From contig UPZA01000011.1 in NCBI GenBank assembly GCA_900538575.1, forward strand, positions 20,649-84,648: a DNA stretch of 64,000 nucleotides, in the 5' to 3' direction. The stretch's first letter is position 1, and every line of letters begins with the position of its first letter. Made by a program: the position numbers and the translations under genes. The DNA is from an uncultured Ruminococcus sp. (GTDB taxonomy: Bacteria > Bacillota > Clostridia > Oscillospirales > Ruminococcaceae). Under the pieces are notes generated by a model. It did not search any database. It was not told where the DNA came from and saw only the letters and a program-made list of their open reading frames with translations. This document shows positions 7,658 through 17,019 of the stretch, piece after piece.

Positions 7658-8926
7658 ATGAAATCAATACTGTTGAAAAACATAAGAGCCGTAGATTCTG
7701 ATACGGATATTAATTGCGATATACTGATAGACGGCGGGGTTATTAAAAAAATAAGCGGAGAAATAAAAGATTCGGCCGACAGCGAATACGATTGCACTGG
7801 ACTTGTCGTTATGCCCGGTCTTTTTGATATGCACGTTCATTTCAGGGATCCCGGCTACACTTATAAGGAAGACATTATAACGGGCGCCGCTTCCGCGCTT
7901 TACGGCGGCTTTACAGGCGTTGCGTGTATGCCTAATACCAATCCCGTTGCAGATAATGTGGAAACCTTGAACTATATAATTGAAAAGGGCAGACATACAG
8001 GAGTAAGAATATATCCCGTGGCCTCCATAACGGAAGGGCTTAAGGGGGAAAAGCTCTGCGATTATCCGATGCTTAAGGCCGCAGGAGCTGTAGCCGTATC
8101 TGACGACGGAAGACCTGTTGAAAGTCAGGAAATGCTTCGGGCCGGAATGATTGAGGCTTCAAAATGCGGTTTGCTTACAATTTCTCACTGCGAGGACCTT
8201 GATATAATAAAGGACGGCAAGATTAATAAAGGAAAAATATCCGAAGAGCTCGGCATTCCCGGAATGGACAGGCTTTCGGAGGACAGTATTACGGAGCGTG
8301 AAATCATAACCTCTAAAAATACAGGCTGTCCGATTCATATCGCTCATGTCAGCACAAAAGGAAGCGTTGATTTAATAAGAAAATATAAGAAAAACGGAGT
8401 TAAGGTTACCTGTGAGACCTGTCCGCACTATTTTATGCTGACAGACGAGCTGCTAAGGACAATGGACGCGGATTACAGAATGAACCCGCCGCTCAGAGAA
8501 GAGTCGGACAGGCTTGCAATTATCAATGGTATATGCGATGGAACTATCGATTGTATAGTCACCGATCATGCGCCTCATTCTGAAGAGGATAAATCTGATT
8601 TTCTTAAGGCTCCTAACGGAGTTGTTGGACTTGAAACATCTTTGGCAGCCGTTCTTACCGGACTATATCATACCGGAATGATTTCATTAAAAAGAATATC
8701 CGGTCTTATGTCTGAAAATCCGAGAAGGGTACTGGGACTTTCCGAGCTTAATATCAGAGAAGGAATGCAGGCGGAATTAACCTTAGTAGACACTGAAAAG
8801 AAATGGATCGTGGATCCGTGCAGCTTTAAATCAAAATCTTCAAATTCTGCTTTTAAGAATATGGAGCTTAAAGGAAAAGCAGTCGGCGTTATTTCTGACG
8901 GAATAATGCAGTATTTTGAAAAATAA
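7658..8926 (+). CDS. pyrC: Dihydroorotase PyrC
   Basis: Zinc amidohydrolase that closes carbamoyl-aspartate to dihydroorotate in the cytoplasm. The 422 residues are a class I dihydroorotase. Metal ligands His59 and His61 sit in MHVHFRDPGY, further ligand histidines lie in TISHCED and IHIAHVS, and the catalytic Asp is in VTDHAPHS. The loop MPNTNP contacts substrate. The gene starts 12 nt after pyrR and is part of the same operon. Its usual partner in the pathway, aspartate carbamoyltransferase (pyrB), is not found anywhere in the window. Confidence 0.95.
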   Translation: MKSILLKNIRAVDSDTDINCDILIDGGVIKKISGEIKDSADSEYDCTGLVVMPGLFDMHVHFRDPGYTYKEDIITGAASALYGGFTGVACMPNTNPVADNVETLNYIIEKGRHTGVRIYPVASITEGLKGEKLCDYPMLKAAGAVAVSDDGRPVESQEMLRAGMIEASKCGLLTISHCEDLDIIKDGKINKGKISEELGIPGMDRLSEDSITEREIITSKNTGCPIHIAHVSTKGSVDLIRKYKKNGVKVTCETCPHYFMLTDELLRTMDADYRMNPPLREESDRLAIINGICDGTIDCIVTDHAPHSEEDKSDFLKAPNGVVGLETSLAAVLTGLYHTGMISLKRISGLMSENPRRVLGLSELNIREGMQAELTLVDTEKKWIVDPCSFKSKSSNSAFKNMELKGKAVGVISDGIMQYFEK

Positions 8927-8947
8927 TAAAAAAAGGAGTACGGCGTT

Positions 8948-9871
8948 ATGTCATTTGACAGACTTATTAAAAGAATTGTTGATATGAAAAATCCCACGGT
9001 AGTAGGACTTGATCCGAAGCTTGATTATGTTCCGGAATATATCAAGCAGGAATTTTTCAGCGAGGACGGTCAGACCATAAAGGCGGCGGCAAAGGCCGTT
9101 TTCAGGTTCAATCAGATGATAATAGATGAAATATGCGATATTGTGCCTGCGATAAAGCCTCAGGCGGCATATTATGAGATGTACGGACATTACGGAGTTA
9201 AAACGCTGGAAAAGACCATTCGCTATGCAAAGCTTAAGGGGATGTTTGTTATTACCGACGGAAAGCGAAACGATATAGGAGCCACAATGGAAGCGTATAC
9301 TAACGCTCATCTGGGCAGCGTTAAGATAGGGGAAACGGAGTGCGAGCCGTTCGGCGCCGACGCTCTTACCGTCAACGGTTATTTGGGAACAGACGGAATA
9401 GAACCTCTTCTGAAGGTCTGCGATGAAAAAGATAAGGGTATATACGTGCTTGTAAAGACTTCAAATAAATCAAGCGGAGAGCTTCAGGACAGGCTCATTG
9501 ACGGTATTCCGGTGTATGCCGCAATGGGAGATATGTGTGAAAAATGGGGAAGCGGCAGAATCGGCGAATACGGCTATTCTTCGGTAGGAGCGGTTGTTGG
9601 CGCTACATATCCGGAACAGCTTTCAGAGCTTAGAAAAAGACTTCCGCATACAATGTTTCTTGTGCCGGGGTACGGCGCTCAGGGAGGAGGAGCTCAGGGC
9701 ATTGCAGGCGCTTTTGATGAAAACGGTCTTGGAGCTATAGTTAATTCTTCAAGAGCCGTTATGTGCGCTTATAAAAAAGAAGAATGTCCGGAGCAGGATT
9801 TTGCAAGAGCTGCAAGAAGAGAAGCTGAAAGAATGAGAAACGATATAACTTCTTATATTAATTTAAAATAG
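8948..9871 (+). CDS. pyrF: Orotidine 5'-phosphate decarboxylase PyrF (long form)
   Basis: Decarboxylates OMP to UMP. At 307 residues it belongs to the longer subfamily 2 rather than the roughly 240-aa Bacillus type. Visible are the N-terminal VVGLDPKLD, the catalytic DGKRNDIG near 98-105 with the Lys-Asp pair, and the phosphate-binding end VPGYGAQGGG near 238-247. A ribosome site AAAAGGAG lies upstream. It sits between pyrC and carA with short gaps, in line with co-transcription. Confidence 0.95.
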   Translation: MSFDRLIKRIVDMKNPTVVGLDPKLDYVPEYIKQEFFSEDGQTIKAAAKAVFRFNQMIIDEICDIVPAIKPQAAYYEMYGHYGVKTLEKTIRYAKLKGMFVITDGKRNDIGATMEAYTNAHLGSVKIGETECEPFGADALTVNGYLGTDGIEPLLKVCDEKDKGIYVLVKTSNKSSGELQDRLIDGIPVYAAMGDMCEKWGSGRIGEYGYSSVGAVVGATYPEQLSELRKRLPHTMFLVPGYGAQGGGAQGIAGAFDENGLGAIVNSSRAVMCAYKKEECPEQDFARAARREAERMRNDITSYINLK

Positions 9872-9900
9872 AAATTTTTATCTGTGAAAGGAATGGTTAG

Positions 9901-11007
9901 ATGTCTTTGTTTAATCAAAGTGAAAAGGCTTACCTGCTTCTTGCCGACGGTACCGTCTTTGAAGGACGCAGTTTCGGAGCAAAAGGGACCGTAACCGGAG
10001 AGGTGGTTTTTACTACCGGCTTGACAGGCTATCAGGAGACGCTTACAGATCCAAGCTATTACGGTCAGATTGTCGCTCAGACTTTTCCGCTTATAGGAAA
10101 TTACGGGGTAAACGACGAGGATTTCGAATCTGCCAGATCTTATGTAAGCGGTTACATTGTAAGAGAATGGTGTAATACTCCGTCAAATTTCCGCTGTCAG
10201 GGAACGATAGAAGATTTTCTTATAAAGCAAAATATTATCGGTATTCATTCGATAGACACCAGAAGCCTTACGAGAAAAATTCGTGAAGTCGGCGTAATGA
10301 ACGGAATTATTTCTACAGAAGACGTTTATGAAAATAAGGACGAGCTTTTAAAGAGTCTGCATGAATATAAAGTAAGGGACGCAGTAAAAAATGTTACCGG
10401 AACAGAATTCAGAACATATTGCGGCGAGTCTCCGAAATATAAGGTTGCGCTGTTTGACTTCGGATATAAAAGAAATATTAGAAACGAGCTTGTAAAAAGG
10501 GGCTGCGAGGTTACGGTGGTTCCGGCTTATACTACCGCTGAGGAAATTAAAGAAATTTCACCTGACGGAATCATGCTGTCCAACGGTCCGGGAGATCCGA
10601 CTGAAAATACTGAGATAATTGAAAATATAAAAGAAATAAGCCGACTGGGAATCCCCATATTCGGAATTTGTCTGGGCCATCAGCTTATGGCGCTGGCTCA
10701 CGGCGGCAGAACAGAAAAGCTGAAATACGGACACAGAGGAGCAAATCAGCCTGTTGTCGACAAGACGCTTGACAGAACGTTTGTAACAAGCCAGAACCAC
10801 GGTTATGCGGTTATCGGCGACAGTATTGATCCGAATATTGCCGAGGTTTCACATTTTAACGCTAATGACGGAACCTGCGAGGGAATGAGATATAAAAATA
10901 TTAATGCGTTTACAGTTCAGTTCCATCCGGAAGCCCACGGCGGACCGCAGGATACTGAATATCTGTTTGATGAATTTATAGAAATTATTAAAAAGGAGAT
11001 GCGCTGA
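9901..11007 (+). CDS. carA: Carbamoyl-phosphate synthase small subunit CarA
   Basis: Glutaminase subunit that delivers ammonia to CarB for carbamoyl phosphate synthesis. The 368 residues have the N-terminal CPSase small domain (TGLTGYQETLTDPSYYGQ) and a class I glutamine amidotransferase domain with SNGPGDP, the nucleophile Cys257 in FGICLGHQL and the catalytic His/Glu in FHPEAHGGP. The location in the pyr operon marks it as the pyrimidine-dedicated copy. The stop is 1 nt from the carB ATG, so translation is likely coupled. Confidence 0.96.
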   Translation: MSLFNQSEKAYLLLADGTVFEGRSFGAKGTVTGEVVFTTGLTGYQETLTDPSYYGQIVAQTFPLIGNYGVNDEDFESARSYVSGYIVREWCNTPSNFRCQGTIEDFLIKQNIIGIHSIDTRSLTRKIREVGVMNGIISTEDVYENKDELLKSLHEYKVRDAVKNVTGTEFRTYCGESPKYKVALFDFGYKRNIRNELVKRGCEVTVVPAYTTAEEIKEISPDGIMLSNGPGDPTENTEIIENIKEISRLGIPIFGICLGHQLMALAHGGRTEKLKYGHRGANQPVVDKTLDRTFVTSQNHGYAVIGDSIDPNIAEVSHFNANDGTCEGMRYKNINAFTVQFHPEAHGGPQDTEYLFDEFIEIIKKEMR

Positions 11008-11008
11008 T

Positions 11009-14000
11009 ATGCCTTTAAGACAGGATATAAAAAAAGTACTTGTTATAGGTTCGGGGCCTATCGTAATCGGACAGGCGGCGGAGTTTGACTATGCCGGAAC
11101 TCAGGCATGTCGTGCATTGAAGCAGGAGGGACTTGAGGTAGTTTTAATAAATTCTAATCCTGCTACCATCATGACAGATAAGGCGATGGCAGATAAGATT
11201 TATATCGAGCCGCTGACGCTTGACGCGGTAAAAAAGATAATAGAGATTGAAAAACCCGATAGCGTTTTATCTACACTGGGAGGTCAGACCGGTCTTACGC
11301 TTTCAATGCAGCTTGCAGAAGAAGGCTTTCTTGACGCTAACAACGTAAAGCTTCTTGGCGCCAATCCGCTGACTATACATAAGGCTGAGGACAGACAGGC
11401 ATTCAAGGATACGATGGAAAAAATCGGAGAGCCTTGTATTCCGTCAAAGGTGGTTGAAACAATCGAGGACGCCGTCAGCTTTGCCGAGGTAATAGATTAT
11501 CCCGTTATTGTGCGTCCGGCGTTCACTCTCGGCGGAACAGGCGGCGGTATTGCAGAAAATGAAGAGCAGTTAAGGGATATTGCGAAAAACGGCTTAAGGC
11601 TTTCTCCGATAACACAGGTTCTAATTGAGAAGTGCATAAGCGGCTGGAAGGAGATTGAGTTTGAAGTTATCCGAGACAGTAAGGGTAATGTTATAACCGT
11701 TTGTTCGATGGAAAATTTTGATCCGGTTGGCGTTCATACCGGCGACAGCATTGTAATTGCACCGGCCGTAACTCTTTCTGACAGGGAATATCAGATGCTC
11801 AGAACAGCGTCTTTGAATATTATTTCTGAATTGGAGGTAGAGGGCGGTTGTAACTGTCAGTTTGCGCTTCATCCGGAATCGATGGAATATGCTGTTATAG
11901 AAGTAAATCCAAGAGTATCCCGTTCGTCGGCGCTTGCATCCAAGGCGACAGGCTATCCTATTGCTAAGGTTGCGACAAGAATAGCTATAGGATATACTCT
12001 TGATGAGATTATCAATCAGGTTACCGGTAAAACTTACGCATGCTTCGAGCCTGCGCTGGATTATGTTGTGGTTAAATTTCCTAAGTGGGCGTTTGATAAA
12101 TTCGTGTATGCGAAACGAACTCTCGGAACACAGATGAAAGCTACCGGAGAAGTAATGGCAATAGGAACGAGCTTTGAGCAGGCTATGATGAAAGCGGTAC
12201 GCTCAACAGAGCTTGGCGTTGATTCGCTTAATATGAAAAAGTTCTCAGAGCTTGACACTGACGAGCTGCTTGAAAAAATACCTCATGCCGACGACGAAAG
12301 AGCGTTTCAGGTTTATGAGCTGTTAAAGCGCGGTATTTCCGTTGAACAGCTTCATGAAATAACCCTCATTGACGAATGGTTTTTAAATAAGCTTAAAAAT
12401 CTTGTCGAGCTTGAAAAATGGCTCGCGGACGGAGAGCTTACAGAGGATAAATATCTTACTGCTAAACGATACGGTTATCTTGACAGCACAATAGAGCGTA
12501 TGTCCGGACAGGAATGCCCCGTAAAAAGGAAAGCTGTTTATAAAATGGTCGATACCTGCGCCGGAGAGTTTAAAGCTGAAACACCTTATTTTTATTCAAC
12601 GTATGACGAAGAAAACGAAGCAAAGCAATTTATTGAAAGAACTGATAAGGGAAAGAAGAAAATAATAGTATTCGGCTCCGGACCGATAAGAATAGGTCAG
12701 GGTATAGAATTTGATTACTGCTCCGTTCACTGCGTATGGTCGCTTAAAGAGGAAGGGTATGAGGCTGTAATCTGCAATAACAATCCTGAAACTGTTTCCA
12801 CGGATTTTGATACCGGCGACAGGCTTTATTTTGATCCGCTTACAAAGGAGGACGTCGAATCTATTATTGAAACCGAGCAGCCTTACGGGGTTGTGGTGCA
12901 ATTCGGCGGACAGACTGCTATTAAGCTTACCCGTCATCTTGCCGATATGGGAGTCAATATTCTGGGTACTTCTGCCGACAGTATAGACGCTGCGGAGGAC
13001 AGAGAAAGATTTGACGAGCTTCTTGAAAAGTGCGGCATACCGCGTCCTTCAGGATATACCGTTATGACTACGGAGGAAGCGGTTGAAGCTGCGGACAAGC
13101 TTGGATATCCGGTTCTTTTACGTCCTTCATATGTATTGGGCGGTCAGAATATGATTATCGCTCATTCCGAAAAGGATGTCGTAGAGTATATGGGAATTAT
13201 CACCAGAACGATGATTGAAAATCCTGTACTTATTGATAAATATATGATGGGTAAAGAGGTTGAGGTTGACGCAATCTGTGATGGAACAGATTTCCTGATA
13301 CCGGGAATCATGGAGCATATAGAGAGAGCCGGCGTTCATTCGGGCGACTCAATTTCTGTATATCCTGCGCAGACATTATCAGAAAAAATCGTTGATACGC
13401 TGATCGAATACACCAGAAAGCTTGCTTTTGAGCTTAAGGTCATAGGTCTTGTAAATATTCAGTATGTAGTGTATAATAACGAGGTTTACGTTATCGAAGT
13501 AAATCCTCGTTCTTCAAGAACAGTTCCTTATATAAGCAAGGTAACAGGTATACCGATGGTTGATATAGCTACGAAAATTATGCTGGGTAAAACGCTTAAG
13601 GATCAGGGCTATGAAAGCGGACTATATAAGAAAAGTAAGTATGTTGCCGTTAAGGTTCCTGTATTTTCATTTGAAAAGCTTCAGGACGTCGATACAATGT
13701 TAGGTCCGGAAATGAAGTCGACAGGCGAGTGTCTGGGAATTGCCGAAACCTTTGAAGACGCTTTGCTTAAGGGACTTATAGCTGCCGGATACGATTTGAA
13801 AAAAGAGGGCGGAGTTCTTATATCCGTTCGTGATACAGATAAACAGGAAATAATCAATATTGCCGATAAGTTCGCACAGATGGGATTCGAGCTTTACGGA
13901 ACCAGCGGTACGGCGAGTATGCTGAACAAAAATATGATAGCTACCAATTTAGTAAATAAGATTTCCTCAAATGAAGAACCTAACGTATTGTCCCTGCTTG

Positions 14001-14203
14001 AAAGCGGAAAGATACATTATGTTATTTCAACCTCTGAAAAGGGACGTCTGCCGGCCAGAGATAGTGTAAAAATGAGACGCAAGTCTGTCGAGCGTTCTAT
14101 ATGCAGTCTTACCGCAATAGATACCGCCAGAGCGCTTGCGAACGTTCTCCAGACAAACAGAACAATAGACGACGTTGAAATGATTGATATTACAAAAATA
14201 TAA
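11009..14203 (+). CDS. carB: Carbamoyl-phosphate synthase large subunit CarB
   Basis: Synthesises carbamoyl phosphate from bicarbonate, ammonia and two ATP. The 1064 residues show the duplicated architecture: two ATP-grasp halves, each opening with a GSGPI(V/R)IGQ(A/G) motif (near residues 14 and 554) and carrying an EVNPR(V/S)SRS or EVNPRSSRT metal-binding loop. The C-terminal MGS-like allosteric domain starts near 935 with SVRDTDKQEI and a TSGTA motif. The length is normal and no frame disruption is visible. A ribosome site AAAGGAG lies inside the end of carA. Confidence 0.97.
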   Translation: MPLRQDIKKVLVIGSGPIVIGQAAEFDYAGTQACRALKQEGLEVVLINSNPATIMTDKAMADKIYIEPLTLDAVKKIIEIEKPDSVLSTLGGQTGLTLSMQLAEEGFLDANNVKLLGANPLTIHKAEDRQAFKDTMEKIGEPCIPSKVVETIEDAVSFAEVIDYPVIVRPAFTLGGTGGGIAENEEQLRDIAKNGLRLSPITQVLIEKCISGWKEIEFEVIRDSKGNVITVCSMENFDPVGVHTGDSIVIAPAVTLSDREYQMLRTASLNIISELEVEGGCNCQFALHPESMEYAVIEVNPRVSRSSALASKATGYPIAKVATRIAIGYTLDEIINQVTGKTYACFEPALDYVVVKFPKWAFDKFVYAKRTLGTQMKATGEVMAIGTSFEQAMMKAVRSTELGVDSLNMKKFSELDTDELLEKIPHADDERAFQVYELLKRGISVEQLHEITLIDEWFLNKLKNLVELEKWLADGELTEDKYLTAKRYGYLDSTIERMSGQECPVKRKAVYKMVDTCAGEFKAETPYFYSTYDEENEAKQFIERTDKGKKKIIVFGSGPIRIGQGIEFDYCSVHCVWSLKEEGYEAVICNNNPETVSTDFDTGDRLYFDPLTKEDVESIIETEQPYGVVVQFGGQTAIKLTRHLADMGVNILGTSADSIDAAEDRERFDELLEKCGIPRPSGYTVMTTEEAVEAADKLGYPVLLRPSYVLGGQNMIIAHSEKDVVEYMGIITRTMIENPVLIDKYMMGKEVEVDAICDGTDFLIPGIMEHIERAGVHSGDSISVYPAQTLSEKIVDTLIEYTRKLAFELKVIGLVNIQYVVYNNEVYVIEVNPRSSRTVPYISKVTGIPMVDIATKIMLGKTLKDQGYESGLYKKSKYVAVKVPVFSFEKLQDVDTMLGPEMKSTGECLGIAETFEDALLKGLIAAGYDLKKEGGVLISVRDTDKQEIINIADKFAQMGFELYGTSGTASMLNKNMIATNLVNKISSNEEPNVLSLLESGKIHYVISTSEKGRLPARDSVKMRRKSVERSICSLTAIDTARALANVLQTNRTIDDVEMIDITKI

Positions 14204-14527
14204 TTTTATAGGGGCGGAATTTTATTCCGCCCGAAATTATAATAATAAATAATTGAATTGCTGAAAGAAAATTTAAGTAATTAGGGATAAATCAGCTTAG
14301 ATAATTATGTTATACCTGTGAAATAAAATAGGAAGATTATTATGAATGGATTTGTTACGCCGCCGAATAATTTAAATTCATTTATTTATTGTAACTCAGG
14401 GAGAAGAGCCTGTCATAATCAGGAAATATAAGCGTTTAATTACTCATTCCGTTTGGAATAACGCCGACACGGAAACGATTATAATTGGCATAACTGTAAT
14501 ATAATTTTTATTAAGAAAGGAAAGCTT
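14204..14527. other. 324-nt intergenic region between carB and pyrK
   Basis: Directly after carB there is a perfect 9-bp hairpin (14212-14220 with 14224-14232, loop TTT). It has no T-run after it, so it is a poor intrinsic terminator and may only stabilise or pause the transcript. A possible 29-codon ORF lies at 14342-14431. A TATAAT at 14500-14505 lacks a convincing -35. No PyrR-type loop is visible here, so pyrK-pyrD either depend on readthrough from the upstream attenuator or have an unrecognised weak promoter. Confidence 0.5.
14342..14431 (+). CDS. Possible 29-aa small ORF between carB and pyrK
   Basis: ATG at 14342 is preceded by AGGAAG at about 8 nt and reads 29 codons to TAA. The peptide starts MNGFVTPPNN and ends RRACHNQEI. 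It has no hydrophobic or low-complexity signature and I do not recognise it. It could be a leader peptide for pyrKD or chance. Confidence 0.2.
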   Translation: MNGFVTPPNNLNSFIYCNSGRRACHNQEI

Positions 14528-15298
14528 ATGAAATATACACAGGGAAAATATCAGATAGCAGGCAAACGCGCGCTTGCGAAGGATATATTCAGCATAGATA
14601 TAAAGTGTCCGGAAATAACGGAAATTGCCTGCCCGGGACAATTTGTTCATATTCTTCCGCCCGGCTTCACATTAAGGCGACCGATATCTATATGCGATAT
14701 TGACAAAAAAAGCGGAACGCTTCGAATTGTATTTATAACTAAGGGCGATGGGACTAAGGAAATCGCAAAGCTTAACGAGGGAGAGCTTATTGATATGCTT
14801 GCGCCTCTCGGTCACGGCTTTACTATTGATAATAGCTTTAAAAAGATAATACTTGTTGGAGGAGGAATAGGAACGCCTCCTATGCTGCCGCTTGCTAAAA
14901 TATACGGTGAAAGAACGACTGTTATTTCCGGTTTCAGAAGTGCGGAAGCTGTAATATTGCAGAGGGATTTCAATGCCGCCGGAGCAGAAACGATATTATG
15001 TACCGACGACGGCTCTACAGGCAGAAAGTGCCTGGTTACCGAACCTCTTGCCGAATTGCTGAAAGAAGGAAACGCCGACGCAATATACGCCTGCGGTCCG
15101 GCGCCGATGCTTAAAAGAATTTCAGAGATTGCAGAGAATTCGGGAGTATTCTGCGAGGTATCCTTAGAGGAAAGAATGGGCTGCGGAATAGGAGCGTGCT
15201 TGGTTTGCGCCTGCAAAACAAGAAAAGACGGAGAAGAGCATTTTGCTCACGTATGTAAAAACGGACCTGTATTCAATTCGAAGGAGGTTATTTGGTAA
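14528..15298 (+). CDS. pyrK: Dihydroorotate dehydrogenase B electron-transfer subunit PyrK
   Basis: FAD and 2Fe-2S subunit that passes electrons from PyrD to NAD+. The 256 residues have the FAD motif LRRPISI near 52-58, a nucleotide-binding fold with LVGGGIGTPPML near 114-125, and the C-terminal iron-sulfur cysteines in GCGIGACLVCACKT near 219-232 followed by HVCKNGPVF. The start ATG follows AGAAAGGAAAG. Its stop overlaps the pyrD ATG by one base, so the two subunits are translationally coupled. Distinguished from NfnA by the partner gene. Confidence 0.95.
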   Translation: MKYTQGKYQIAGKRALAKDIFSIDIKCPEITEIACPGQFVHILPPGFTLRRPISICDIDKKSGTLRIVFITKGDGTKEIAKLNEGELIDMLAPLGHGFTIDNSFKKIILVGGGIGTPPMLPLAKIYGERTTVISGFRSAEAVILQRDFNAAGAETILCTDDGSTGRKCLVTEPLAELLKEGNADAIYACGPAPMLKRISEIAENSGVFCEVSLEERMGCGIGACLVCACKTRKDGEEHFAHVCKNGPVFNSKEVIW

Positions 15299-16215
15299 TG
15301 GCTGATTTATCTGTTAATATCTGCGGAGTAGATTTTAAAAATCCTGTTATACCGGCTTCCGGAGTTTTCGGATACGGCCGGGAATATGAAGAACTTTTTC
15401 CTTTATCAAAGCTTGGCGGTATAGCTACTAAGGGAACCACAATAACCAAAAGAAACGGCAATCCGTCTCCCAGAATAGCCGAAACACCGTCCGGTATGCT
15501 CAATTCCGTCGGACTCCAGAATCCGGGAATAGATAAATTTATTTCAGATGAGCTTCCTAATCTTATGTCAAAGAACACGGTAATAATCGCAAATATCGCC
15601 GGCTCAACTGCTGAGGAATGCGCTGAAATTGCCGCAAAGCTCGACAATACAGACGTTCATATGATTGAGCTTAATATATCCTGTCCTAACGTAAGGCAGG
15701 GGGGAATGGCGTTCGGCGCAACCTGCGACGGAGCTGCCTCTGTTACACGGCTTGTAAGAAAAGCTACCGATAAGCCGCTGATTGTTAAATTGTCTCCGAA
15801 TGTTACCAGTATTGCAGATATTGCTAAGTCCGTTGAAGCCGAGGGGGCGGACGCCGTATCTCTTATAAACACGCTCTTAGGCATGAGGATAGATATCAAT
15901 ACGCGTCGCCCTATACTAAGAAATAATATGGGCGGTATGTCGGGACAGGCTGTATTACCGGTGGCGGTCAGAATGGTATGGCAGACTTCCGGTGCAGTAA
16001 ATATTCCGGTAATAGGCATGGGAGGTATATCATCGGGAGCTGACGCCATAGAAATGATGATGGCAGGCGCCTCGGCCGTTCAGATAGGCGCGGCGATTTT
16101 TACAGATCCCTATGCGCCTGTCAGGATAATAGAAGAAATCAACGAGTTTCTTGACAGCCATGGTATTTCCGATATAAAGGATATTATAGGCGCAGTAAGC
16201 GTATGGCGGGAGTGA
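15298..16215 (+). CDS. pyrD: Dihydroorotate dehydrogenase B catalytic subunit PyrD
   Basis: FMN-containing catalytic subunit of the NAD+-linked class 1B enzyme that oxidises dihydroorotate to orotate. The ATG at 15298, inside TAATG with the pyrK stop, follows AAGGAGG at 10 nt and gives the normal start MADLSVNICG; a TTG at 15292 is too close to the site. The 305 residues show NPVIPASGVFGYG, the catalytic cysteine in LNISCPNVRQGG (class 1B uses Cys), and phosphate-binding GMGGISSGADAIEMM. With pyrK it supplies pathway step four. Confidence 0.95.
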   Translation: MADLSVNICGVDFKNPVIPASGVFGYGREYEELFPLSKLGGIATKGTTITKRNGNPSPRIAETPSGMLNSVGLQNPGIDKFISDELPNLMSKNTVIIANIAGSTAEECAEIAAKLDNTDVHMIELNISCPNVRQGGMAFGATCDGAASVTRLVRKATDKPLIVKLSPNVTSIADIAKSVEAEGADAVSLINTLLGMRIDINTRRPILRNNMGGMSGQAVLPVAVRMVWQTSGAVNIPVIGMGGISSGADAIEMMMAGASAVQIGAAIFTDPYAPVRIIEEINEFLDSHGISDIKDIIGAVSVWRE

Positions 16216-16225
16216 AAAATAGCTT

Positions 16226-16663
16226 ATGAAAATTATAGCTGTTGATTTCGGCGATTCAAGGACCGGAATTGCAATGTGTGATAAAACAGAGATGCTGGCT
16301 TCGCCGTTATGCGTTATCAATGAGAAGGATTTTGATGAATGCATAAAAAAAACCGCTGAAATAATAGCGGAAAATAAAGCGGATATCGCGGTTGTAGGCT
16401 ATCCTAAAAATATGAACGGCACAATAGGCGAAAGAGCTGAAAAATGCGTTTTGTTTTCAGAAAAACTGAAAGAGTCTTCAAATGTGCCGGTTGAGCTTTG
16501 GGACGAACGCTGTACCACCGTTTCGGCGCATAATTATTTAAATACAACAAATACCAGAGGCAAAAAGAGAAAAGCGGTTGTTGACGCAGTAGCGGCTACT
16601 ATTATACTTGAAAGCTACATGGGATACAGGAAAAACAGCGGTAAAGGCATAGCCGAATTTTAA
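16226..16663 (+). CDS. ruvX: RuvX/YqgF putative pre-16S rRNA nuclease (Holliday-junction resolvase-like)
   Basis: RNase H-fold protein implicated in 16S rRNA 5'-end maturation in E. coli (YqgF). The 145 residues show the first acidic residue in VDFGDSRTGIA near 6-16, VVGYPKNMNG near 55-64 (the conserved VGLP-MNG element) and a later acidic cluster ELWDERCTT and VDAVAAT. It begins 10 nt after pyrD, so it is the last gene of this transcript. Its stop overlaps by 4 nt the end of the convergent TSUP gene, with no terminator in between. Confidence 0.92.
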   Translation: MKIIAVDFGDSRTGIAMCDKTEMLASPLCVINEKDFDECIKKTAEIIAENKADIAVVGYPKNMNGTIGERAEKCVLFSEKLKESSNVPVELWDERCTTVSAHNYLNTTNTRGKKRKAVVDAVAATIILESYMGYRKNSGKGIAEF

Positions 16664-17019
16664 TCTCTGACCTTGGTAAACAGCTCCTTTATACCGGTTA
16701 GCAGAACAAAAACCGCAAATATTTTGGTCAAATATTCGTTTCCAATATTCTTGGCTATAATACAGCCTATAACTGCTGTTATAATTCCGCAAATAACGGA
16801 CGGTATTATTTTTTTCCATTTAACCAGCTTGCTTTTAGTGTGAATTATAAGAGAAAGCAGGGCTATGGGAATAAAGAAAATTAAATTTATACCTTGAGCG
16901 TCAAGCTGAGTGTAACCGGCAAATATGGTCATATACAGTATCAGTATCATGCCTCCGCCAAGACCGAGAGAAGCGAATATGCCGGTTAAAAATGCTGCGG
17001 CAAGAATCCAGAAATTCAT
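16660..17019 (-). CDS. TSUP (TauE/SafE) family permease, half-size subunit
   Basis: Membrane protein of the sulfite/sulfonate exporter family. At 119 residues it is half of a normal TSUP permease, with about four membrane segments and the repeat signature ASLGLGGGMILI near 16-27. The ATG overlaps the stop of the upstream half in an ATGA junction, so the two products are probably made in equal amounts and pair in the membrane. Substrate is unknown. The overlap with ruvX at the 3' end is tail-to-tail. Confidence 0.8.
   Translation of the reverse strand: MNFWILAAAFLTGIFASLGLGGGMILILYMTIFAGYTQLDAQGINLIFFIPIALLSLIIHTKSKLVKWKKIIPSVICGIITAVIGCIIAKNIGNEYLTKIFAVFVLLTGIKELFTKVRD

Noticed and set aside
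14212..14232. Terminator after carB
   Set aside because: The 9-bp stem is perfect but no T-run follows, so I list it only as a hairpin in the intergenic entry.
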